Part shown: positions 48,284 through 58,800 of the stretch, one piece after another | Layout: the number at the start of each line of letters is the position of its first letter | Position numbering within the stretch: the stretch's first letter is position 1 | Source: Oikopleura dioica | Lineage: Eukaryota; Chordata; Appendicularia; Copelata; Oikopleuridae | DNA: 64,000 bases | Assembly: GCA_907165135.1 (NCBI GenBank) | Contig: OU015568.1 | Span: 9,494,501 to 9,558,500 of the forward strand | Direction of reading: 5' to 3' | Translations under genes and position numbers: made by a program | Notes under the pieces: model-generated | The model's input: the letters and a program-made list of their open reading frames with translations, nothing else | Database searches by the model: none | Told to the model about the DNA's origin: nothing

Positions 48284-49889
48284 CTAGTTCCAGTGCTCGT
48301 TCCAGCTGCTTGTTCGCCGGTGGAACGAATTACTCTTAAAAAATAGCTCAATTGGGATCAAGAAAGTGTCATTTTTTACCGATAAATGACCGGTAGATCC
48401 GTGGTCTGGCATCCTGAGTCCTCCAACAGAACTAAGATCATTGGACGAGGGAGATTCGAGCATCGTATTTTCGTGCGCTTGGGGATTCCAAGTTTCCATT
48501 TTTGTCGAATCGTTCCAGCCACTAGAAGTTGTCGGAGTAGACCACTCCAGATTATTCGAAGAGTCGTAATAGCTCCTAAAAACGGTTTGAAATTCAAACT
48601 TTGGATATCAAAAGAGAATTTTGAGGCTATAAACAAATGATCTTACTCTGATCCTTCCATTCCCGGTGGTGGAGGTGGTTTTACAGGTTGTTTATTGATG
48701 TGAAGCCTCCTAGCATAACGATCTACTTCCGGATCTCCTAGAAAATTAATAAAATTAAATTCGTAGGAAGTTTTACTGAACCTGTAGGAGGCAAATGAGG
48801 CGCCTGTCCATGTGGCAGCCGCGGCCACGAGTTTGGTTTTGAATAGTTGGACGAAACTGAGCCAAACTCGCCGCCGAGCTCATTGTCACGGTAGCAATCG
48901 CCAATGGGCGACAATTGCGTTTTATGAGTGTCCCCGAGTCGCGAGCTTTCGTTCAGGTGCGATTGAAACGAGTCCGAGCGGAATTGCATCGGCCCTAGAA
49001 TTTCGACGATTGTTAAATAATAAATGTATTTTTTCGATTACTTATCGGCTTCGGCCAGTGACGTCTTCCCTGAGCGAGACGTTCGGAAGAGCTAGCGTGC
49101 TCGTATCTCGCCTGCTGCTGCCCTGAAATAACAAAAAGTGAGCTTCAAAGCGGCATTGTGATATTTACTCTGTGGATGGAGAGGTTGCTTAATCACAGGT
49201 CGATGCGTCGATGTGGAACAGTGCGACTGCGAGTTCTCCGAGCGAATGCTGATGTCGGATGTCTGTCTCGATGGGCCCTTTGAATCCATTGAAATCAACG
49301 AGGACTTTGATCGAGAAATGCTCCCTGTCTTCGACAAGGAAGAGGAGAAATCGCCAGAGAGAAGTGAAGCCACGGTGCTCACATCGTTCCCGAGTCTGCA
49401 AGTTCAGTTTTGAGTCGCATCTTTGTAAAGAATTTATTACCTAGATCCTTGACGACGGGACAGACTTGGGTGTCTTTGTTTAAAGTCGGAAGAAGAAATG
49501 CTGAATTTGAACTTGCCGCAGAACTCGTGCGCGTGCTCGTCCATATTTTTCGAGGCAGAGAAGACGACTTCATAAGTTGCTTTGACAACTGCAATGGCGG
49601 ACTCTGGATTGAGCTCGCGCTGCAGATGTGAAACGCGCTGTGGATCTTCTTTGATCTGCCAGCGCGACGGAACTGAGACGAGCACTGTCTTGCCGTCGCT
49701 CCGCTCGAAGTGCTGTTGTTTGGTTATCGTCGCTTTGCCTATTTGAGGATAAAATAGAATTGAAAACATAGAGGACTCACCGCGACAGTCTTCCATTTTG
49801 GCGAAAGATACAAGGCCCAAATTGCCGAAAGCGACGCTCAACGCTGCTTTACAAAGTTGAACCCAACGAGATGGACTTTCAGGGATCAT
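48284..49889 (-). CDS. unknown Ser-rich protein (421 aa)
   Basis: Eight exons in consistent phase: 49889-49781, 49738-49441, 49395-49169, 49122-49042, 48994-48782, 48737-48647, 48575-48380, 48334-48284 (42-71-nt introns). The first ~140 residues form a globular region (SRWVQLCKAALSVAFGNLGLV, GKTVLVSVPSRWQI, AIAVVKATYEVVF). The rest is disordered: Ser-rich (SSSLSKTGSISRSKSS), Gln/Arg-rich, Pro-rich (KPPPPPGMEGSE) and ends in SFHRRTSSWNEHWN. It has no signal peptide or membrane segment. Several RxxS sites suggest phosphorylation. I could not place the N-terminal domain in a known family. Confidence 0.6.
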
Positions 49890-49965
49890 ATAAGAGTAGA
49901 AAATATACACAAAAGAATTCTATGGCTTTGTAAATGGATGAAAGGGTTAAAATTAATGATGATCC

Positions 49966-50663
49966 CTAGCAAAGCTCGTTCAGAATTTTATTGGCAAGAC
50001 TTGCTCTCGCATCTTCAACGAGATTAGGGCTAATTGACTGGATTAAATTCTCCACAGCTCGTCGCTTGTGTTGCAACAGAGATCGAGATGACAGCTTTGG
50101 ATCTCCGTTTTTCGCTTTTGTCTTTGCGTAGCTCGGGAAAAAGACATTCGCTGAAGATGTTTTAGGATTTGAGAATGCATAGAAACGAACCGATTTCGAT
50201 TTGGATATCGGGAATTTCACGCTCGACGAAGTTGTTGTTCGTCTCTCGTAACACAAGAAGGGTGGTTTCAGGGTCACAACATCCGCTGAAGAGTTCTTTG
50301 AGAGATTCTGGTCGATAAGTCAGGAAACATGCCGGCATGATAAATTCGCTGACTTTTATTAATCTTCGTAATTGCTAAAAATGAGAACTATCGACGAGGT
50401 TAGTTTCGAAGACATTTACATTTAGATATGCGTCAAGTGCAACTTGAAAATTGTTGGTAAGTTTTTCTAGCGCAGAGTTTTTGGTGTTGGTGTTGGAGCA
50501 GTGCAGAGCATTAACGATGTCTGTCGGGCTGATGCCAGACTTGGCCCGAAGTCTGGCGGTTTGGCTTTTGATTGCCTCGCACATTTGAAGGCATTTATCA
50601 GATAAGGTGTACATTGAGTGTTCGCGCACGTGACAACTTGGTCGAGGCACTGTACTTTCCGTT
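49966..50663 (-). CDS. unknown helical protein or exons of its upstream neighbour
   Basis: Exons 50663-50420, 50374-50191 and 50150-49966 join in phase. If the ATG at 50614 (MYTLSDKC) is used, the product is about 188 aa, helical, with DKCLQMCEAIKSQTARL, EKLTNNFQVALDAYL and a terminal helix (LVEDARASLANKILNEL). The 5' junction is unresolved. It may be a separate downstream gene of an operon, or the 3' part of the gene at 50700-51710, in which case a frame disagreement must be explained. No domain is recognised. Confidence 0.45.
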
Positions 50664-50699
50664 CTCAAATTTGTCCATTGATAATTGAATTATCATAAT

Positions 50700-51710
50700 T
50701 CAGAAAAATTTATGAAAAAAAGGATGAAAACGAGTTCCTGTATAATCGTCGCGCAGTTGCAAGTCATTCATCAGATTGCTCATCATATTTCCAGACCTTC
50801 CACCAGAGAAGGCCGGATTATGACGACGCATCGGGTCCATTCCCATGCTACTCAGATTCTGTTGATGATCAGCAGCTTGCTGGTCACGGAGAGTGGTTGG
50901 GTTAATTGTAGCGCTAGAAAATTAACCATTTATATCCATGGTTATAAACTTATATCGAAAGAAACAAGCCTTTGGAGTTCCAAATGTGAGAAGATGAAAG
51001 AAAGAGCTTGAAGTTACCTTAATTCGCTTTCTACAGATAACAAGGACCGTGAAATAAACTCAAGTTGTCGGAATGTTTCTTGCTTATTCGCCAGCTGCGC
51101 CGCTTGTTTGAGAGTATTGATGATTCCGTTGAAGCGGTTGACTTTCTCCTGCAGCATTTTTTCGCTGCAGTAGTATTGAATCCGGCTCAATGTTTGAAGA
51201 AAGTCGTTGAGCGAGCCCGAGTCCTCGGAGGTGGTCTTTTTGTACATGTATTCGAGACACTGGCCGAGCTCGTGATAGGTGTTCAATGGAGGATTGCGGG
51301 CGCGGACGAACTCGATGATCAACGAGTGCAGCCGCTGGATTGCTTGCTCGGAGATGATAGGTGTGGGGGATGGGGACAGGGAATGCACATGGGAAGGGAC
51401 GTGGTGGTGCGCGACGGGAGAATTGTGCGCCACTTGGTGGTTAACTTGCTGTGGTGCCGTGGGCGGGAGATTTAGGTTACTACTGCTGTGGTAGGATGAC
51501 GGGGAGAGGATTTGCGAGCCGTTGTGGCTATTTTCGTACACGGGGTAGCAGTTGTAGGAGGTCTCGGTCCCAGATAACGATCTAGTAAGAAATGTTAATT
51601 GAATTTGATCGTTCAGGAATTAAAAAAATCGTTATCTATTATTGTTTATTTGAAAAATACCTTCGATCGTGTTCATTGCCGATAAAATTGCGGCCATTCG
51701 TGCCGATCAT
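50700..51710 (-). CDS. unknown protein with His/Pro/Ser-rich N-terminus and helical middle
   Basis: Exons 51710-51661, 51581-51018 and from 50913 down join in phase. It starts MIGTNGRNFIGNEHD, continues through a low-complexity segment rich in His, Pro, Ser and Asn (HNSPVAHHHVPSHVHS), then a well-ordered helical region (AIQRLHSLIIEFVRARNPPL, NDFLQTLSRIQYYCSEKML) and a Met/Arg/Asn-rich tail. As read, exon 3 runs to a stop at 50700-50702, but a GA donor at 50737 could lead into the next exons. Possibly a transcriptional regulator by composition; not recognised. Confidence 0.5.
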
Positions 51711-52891
51711 TCTTGCGTCAACAACCAATGCTTGTCACTTACATATTCTAGTGGTCAATAAAGATTTATTTCTGTTATTTTTTCGGATATTTTTATGGGT
51801 TGGTCAAATAAGAAGAGTGGAACTTGAAAAACAGAATAGACAATTTACCAGTAGTATATTTATAGTACAAAAGAAAAAGTAGTAGAGTTTGGAAAAGAGA
51901 GAAAACAAACTTTCCCGCGAGTGGAAGTTTCGAAAGATGAAAGGTTTTTTGTTTGAAATATAATTACAACAATTGAAAAAAGGAAGAAGAATTTTTATCA
52001 TCAGAGCGCTTTCGGCTTAGATGTTAAAATAATAATAATAATGGATCGTTTTTGAAGAAATGAGGGAGGTGATTCGAGAGGAAAGAATGAAAAAATAAAA
52101 CGAGAAACAACATAGAAAGTAGTCAAGTAGTGTTACTTTAGGGAAAGTCTTCAGGGCAGCGCGAAGCTATTTTTTCTTCATTTTAAAAAGAATCGTTTTT
52201 TAAAAATTGTCAAGTTTCAAGCGGTAAGTAAGATTCAGAGAAATACGAAAAACGTACGAGTTTTTTCCTTTAGAAGGTATTTTTAATTTATGAATTTTAC
52301 AATCAGAAAGATAAGATTACGTGATGATGTTATTTCTTCTTGCACACAAAAAAGGGTGAAGGTAAGATTATTTTATTTGAAGGCATGTTTATCTTGCGAG
52401 ATTTAATGGAGAATAAAGCAAAATAAAACGGATTTCAAACCGCAAGTGAATCCTAAGAAAAGCCTTCGATAAAAGCTCTATTTCCATAAAAAGTCGCAAA
52501 ACTACCTCATCATCTGGCAGCATATTACTTGAAATGAGTTTTAATAGGAAAAGAACAAGCAACCTGGTAAATAGATCTCGACCACGATTTCTTTACATTT
52601 TTGGTCGACAAGAAGAAACAAATAACGGCAATTGTGAGAGGAAAGAAAGGAGTGAGATAATACCGGCGGATCGGATTTTTGATTAGGTTACTGTCATACA
52701 AATTGCATCAATAATTAAAATAGAGAGAAAAGAACAAATCAGACTGAGTTGCGTTGAAAATAGATACCATGTATTTTTTGGAGAATAATTTGGAAAAGCT
52801 GCTTTGCGGCCTTTTTTGTTGAAGAAAATATAGAATAATGAAATGAATCTAGTCTCTTTTACGCGTTCGTTTCAGTCTGTTTTATTTTATT
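51711..52891. other. 1.2-kb intergenic region
   Basis: AT-rich, no coding frame of note. It separates two minus-strand genes and includes the zinc-finger gene's 3' end (TTTATT signal at 52881-52886). No repeat family was recognised. Confidence 0.35.
52881..52886 (-). terminator. polyadenylation signal (zinc-finger gene)
   Basis: AATAAA on the minus strand immediately after the zinc-finger gene's stop codon. Confidence 0.5.
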
Positions 52892-55800
52892 TTAGTGATT
52901 TTTGGTAAACGAAGGAGCACTTTGGAGCACGACAGTGTGCGCCTGTTGCTGCTGCTGCGGCGGAGGGTTAAATTGCGGCTGTTGTTGTTGCTGCTGCTGG
53001 CTGACTTGTTGTACTGTCTGATTGCTGCTGTTATTTTGTGAGTTCCGCGATGCCTCTGATTCGTCCTTCTTCCTCTTTGTCGCGTATTTGTAGACTTTGT
53101 TCGGATCTCGCTCGACACCGTCAAGGCCCCAGTCGTCGTTGGGACTTTTTCGTTGTTTGTAAAAAATAGAGATGAATGGCTCTGTCGGATGCATTGCTTT
53201 TCCTGGGTGGATCTTTTTGAAGTGCGCACTAAAAATGAATTTTAAAGAAACCAGAAAGAAAACGATCAACTTACAATCTGTCATTATCATCCTTCGCCGC
53301 GACGAGTCCTCGGAAAATATCCAACCTCTGAGCGACGGAATTTCGATGGCACATTCGGCATACTTCGACGGACTCGATTTCCTCGATCGTGTGCACTTGC
53401 TCAAGATGCTTGCGGAAGTGGGGGACTGTGAGTTCTTTGCAGCCGCCGCCGCGATCGTCGCACATTGGGCAGATGATCTTCTGGTAGAATTGGCGCGCGT
53501 TCCAGACGTACACTTCTCCGCGCTCGCATTTTAGTTTAGGCATGCGTTCTGAATATTACGTTTTGTCAAATAACTAATGTGTGGGTTTGGGTAGGGTTAA
53601 GTCGGTTGAAGTTCTTTTTTACCTTTCTTTCGTTGTTTCTCGGCGTCCCGTTCCTCCTGGTCGTCTTCTGTCTTGACCAAAATCTCTTGAATATTTTGCG
53701 CAGTTGCTAAACTGTGCTGCTGTAAATTGTTGCTCATTTTTGTGTTATTCGGATCGTGGGAGAGTTGCCTCTGGAGAGAGACTTGCATAGGTTGTGGTTG
53801 GTGCGGATGAGGGTCCACTTGCATCATATGGGCATTGTTCGGGTTCACTTGCATATGATGCGCGTTCATCATGTGCATGGTGGACTGAAAAAAGAGTTGA
53901 AATTTTCAACTTGAAAAGTGGGTACGAAGAGGGTGTTCTTACGTTTGGATGGGCAGGCTGAACTTGAGGAGAATGAAGAATTTGAGGTATTCGTTGTTGG
54001 TTCGGTTGTCTATCACCTGCCTTAGGCAGCCTAGAAAGTATAAGTTAATCTAAGTTTAACATAAATTGTTTAGCTTACGGTCGCGCCATAAAAGATTGAT
54101 GTTGTTGCTGCTGCGGTTGGTGATGATGATTTTGGCGATTTTGGTCTGGGTTGTTGAGCGAAAGGTTCGGTTCAAAGTGTTGCGGCAGCGCGATATCGAA
54201 GTCACCGAAACTCGTGTCGATATCGAGATTGAGGCTGTGCTCGGCATTAATCGTGAAATTGAAAGCAGGATCCGCCTTGACCGAGTTCAACGACGAGCTA
54301 TCATGATGCGATGAAACGTCCATCATCGCCACAGCTTGGCGCGATGTTCCCGGTTGATTCGTGCGGATCGGTGTGGTTCGGATAGCTTGTTGTGTGCTTT
54401 GGGGGCTTTGGGAAGGTAAACACTGTGACTGAGATTGGAGTGGGCTTCGGAGGAACGAGGGCTCCTCCGTTTTGATTTCTTGCTTCATGCTGGCCGGACT
54501 TGGCAGCGAGGTCGACTGCGAACGCTGTGGTGGAGGAAATGAGTTGGATATAATCTAAAGTCCCTGATATATTGTTTTTAGGTGAGTTTTACCTGAATTG
54601 TGTCCATTTTTGAGGAGTGCTGTAAGTTGTTTTGATTTTGATGTTGATGATGGTGCGTTTGATGATGTTGCTGTGGTTGTTGTTGTTGATGATGGTGATG
54701 GTGTTGATGATGCATTTGATTGCTCGAAGAAGCTTGCTGCAGACGAATAGGAATCTGATGAGGCACCACCGACATTGGATCACCAGGACCAGGCGATGGT
54801 GGTTCCAATTTAATCTGAGCAGGAGCAGAGTGTTGTCGATGAATCCCTTGCTGCTGCTGGATGCCCATGCTTGTCGGTTGCCTTTGCTGCTGGACTTTCG
54901 GTGGTGGTGGCGACATCTGCATCGGAGAGACATTTGGTAACTGGCTGGAGGAAGAAACGCGGGGAGATGAAGCGTGCGAGGGCAGTTGTGTAGTAGAGGA
55001 GGAGGAAGTGGAAGTTGGGGGAGGAACGTGCTTGAGAGGAACTTGAGGGCTTTTCTGCGGCGAGGGAGACGATTTTGCCGCCGAGTGTGAGTTTTTGTCC
55101 GTGCTATGGTGAGACGTCCGTTTTCTGCGCGACTGTGAAGCTTCTTTCTTTTCCCAAGCGGAGACAAATTTTATTTCCTCGCCTTTATGCTCCAATTCTT
55201 CATGCTCCTGAAATCGTCTAAATCTGAGACGTAAAAATAACTCTACCTGGCGTTGGTCGAGTGTAAAAAATAAGCTTGAGAAATCGGGCAAGCCGAGGCC
55301 ACTTTCTTTCGCCTCCTTCGCCTTGTCGATTCCAATATGATAGCATTTCAAGCAAAGGACGAGATTTTTCGAATGCTCAATTTCATTCTCTTTTTTGTGA
55401 ACTTCCGTAATGTGCCGCCGCCAGTAATCGGCGCGGATAAAGTTGATACCGCTCTTGGACGGATCTTCGGAGCGAATGCAGAAGGGACACACAACTTTAC
55501 TGAAAAGAAACGAGAGTTATTTGCAAACGGATTTGGAAGAGTGTTTACTTGAATGATTGCTTGCTCATTGACCACCGATAAGCACCACCTAAAGTTTTTA
55601 TAAGAATTTTTACCCTCTAAAATTCTCTGTAGATTTTTTTCTTCATGCATTTTCAAAAAGATTCTCTCCACCATCCGACCTCTTTTTGGGGATCAAAGAA
55701 AGGCCAGAAAGTAGAGAAAATGTTCTAGCTAGAGTAACTTACCCTGGCCGCACTTGAGCTTCTGTAACTCAGGATCAATACGTCTCTCTGCTCTGGTGGG

Positions 55801-58800
55801 TTTGTTTTCTGGCGTTGGAGCTTTTACTGTTGTGGGAGATGCCCTGATTTCCATTTTCGGCGTTTCTGTTGGTATTGGAAGACATGTTGTTTCCACATGA
55901 ATTTTGATGTGTTCATCTTGTTCTTGTAGTTGACAGTTTTCACTCTAAATAAAGCATGAAAAAGAGGGCACCGTATTACTGTACTTGTAATATTGTACAG
56001 TGGAAAATTGTATCACTGTACTTGTATTAGTGTACAGTATTGTATCACTGTACTTTTCCCTGTGAACTCAAAAGTACAAACTTACAATGTACAGTGATAC
56101 AATACTGTACACTAATACAAGTACAGTGATACAACGGCAAAAATTTAAAATCGCGAATTTACGGGGCTAGGATTTTTTTTTTTTAAATTATTATTTAATA
56201 TTCAAATTTTCAATATATTTTTTCATACAATTTTTATTTAATGCGCGCGGCGCGCGCAAATCCCTATTTTTTAATAATATTAATGAACTAAATTAAAAAA
56301 ATACAATAAATTATATATATAATTTCTTATACAATTTTTATTTAATGCGCGCGGCGCGCGCAAATCCCTACAATTTATATTCCAAAATCTAACAAAATAT
56401 GGGGGGGACTATATTTTGGTAGCTAGGGGCGGGGCGGGGGTAGATTCCACAAGGGCTATTTAATGACGGCCTATATAGCGTTTTTCACGTTTTTTCCCAA
56501 AAGTGTGTTTTATTGTACTGCGAAAAAAATCTAGAATCTATGCCCAAAATCTAACAAAATAGGGGGGACTATATTTTGGTAGCTAGGGGCGGGGCGGGGG
56601 TAGATTACACAAGGGCTATTTAATGACGGCCTATATAGCGTTTTTTACGTTTTTTTCCAAAAGTGTGTTTTATTGTACTGCAAAAAAAGTATCTTGACTT
56701 CCAACCGCAAAATACTAGCGGAAGCTAGGAGTAGGATGGGGGTAGATAATGACGGCCCTTATTCTAGGTACTTACGACGTTTGTCAGATAGTTTACATCT
56801 ATGGCAGTAGCTGTGAATTATATGTCATGCTGTGTATCTACTTGCATGAGTAATCTTTTTCATTTCTAACTCATTTCAAACCGTCCGCGCGTTTGCTGAA
56901 GAGGGTTAACACGGGCGCAAGAAGAATGAACATGAAATTGGTTTTGTCGCTGAGAGAGATGGACAAGGAATATAAGAAAGAGTACATTCAGAATGTAACA
57001 TTCTACTCAAGCGGCGACCGGAGCCTGAAAATGGCGGGAATGGTCAAAATTAAGGAAAAACTCAGAGGCAATTCAAGCAACAGTGGCGAGGGAGAAATCG
57101 AGTTGATTTTGAATGCGACGATCACGATCAAAACTGGAAAACTGGAATGCTATCCATTCTTGGAAAGTTGTCCTTGCCAAAAGCGAGACAGCAAGTTAAA
57201 CAGAAGATGTCCAACCAGAAGAGGATGAAAATCGACTGAAGAGGCAAACAACAAAACGATCGAGTTTCGACAGACTCTTTTCTCGGCTTCATTGCTCGGT
57301 AAATTCTGACAGGGAGAAATCCATACGCTTCTTCTGCTGTTTTGCTCAAAGCTCCGATAACTTCTGCAAGGGAGTTTTCAGAAGCACCGATGTTGAGTCT
57401 AGCTTGATTCGCAAACAGAAATTTGACAGGCTTAGTTTTGGAAGCATCCGGATTAGGCACACCAGTTTCGACGTCTTGGGAGGCCTCCCAGGTGGAAACT
57501 CAAAGAAACTCGATCACTTTGCGCTCGAAAGCGAGCGAAAGCGAAATTCGGCGGTGAATTCGACTGACTCTAGCGTTACAACTTTTTTTCTTCCTGCATT
57601 GGACGTCGATTTGAACTACATGTCGCATGGAAGCGGGGAAACTCATCGCCGCGCGAAGCTTTACCCAAACGTCGTAATCGGCTCCATGCCCAAAGAGATG
57701 AGCATTTCATCCTTGTTCCTCGAATATCTCAGTCAAAGTTTTGACATTCTGGACAAGAACGAAGTCAACACTAGCAAGGAGCCGGAAGACACGGATCAAA
57801 TTGATCTACGAAGCGGCGCCGATCACAATTTCGAGCAAAGTTCAGTCCAGTCTTTCCCCGTCGACGTCGTCGTCCACGCCAAAGTAAAGCCCTCGACCGT
57901 GCTGTTCTCTTGTCAACCTAAAGGAAAGGTCGAATGCACGCTCCGAGTACTGCTGACAAACATGGTCTTCTCGTCACCGCCGTCGACCTGACGCGAAAAA
58001 GTCCGGATTGAATTTGGCGATTCAACTGTCTGATTTCGCTCTCCGTGTGAATCATCTTTACGAAAACTCGTCAAAAGGATGTTTCCACTTGAATTTCGAA
58101 GGCATTTTAATCAACATTTTGAGACTGCACGTCTCTGAAAAGCTCCTCACAATTTCTGTTATCTCCGACATTGGCCAGGCAAATATCAACTACGACATGA
58201 GATGTTTGTCGGAAATCCTCGGCTTTCCAAAAGCTTGGTACAATAGATCCATCGCAAGACGCCTTTTCCTCATTGAAAGTAGCCGCGCGAAGCCGACAAA
58301 CGAAGCTGCTCCTGTCCAGCCGAATCATAATAACGAAAAAAAGGAAACTGCTGTTAGAGTTTCCACAGTTCTCCGAGAGTTGCGAGTCGATATGAACATC
58401 GGAAACGTTCTCGGAAAGACGGTTTGGGTGACAGAGCAACTCGCATATCATGGCGCTTTTGACATGAGAAGCAGTAGAAAAAATGACATCAAGACTTTGG
58501 TTTCTCTTGCGAAGACGAAGATCGAGTCGCGATCAGGACTCCTAGGAGGAGTGATTTCGATAAGTGGTTTCAATGGCGCTTGTTTTTGGCGAGAACGAAG
58601 CACTCAAGATTCAGCTCACGAAATGAAGGTAAATCTTTGTCAACTCTTTAGGATTTTGGTTAGGGTTGGAAGAAAGTCAGATTTTACTGATAGGCCCCTT
58701 GATAAGCTTCGAAAAATAACCGTATTCTCTTTAGGTCTCCCTGGATGAAGTTAGCCTGCGATTGGAATACCACTCGACAGTAATTCTACTTTCGAAGCTG

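Noticed and set aside
57128..57460. Minus-strand 110-codon frame within the element
   Set aside because: It is antisense to the BLTP1-like fragment; no transposase similarity.
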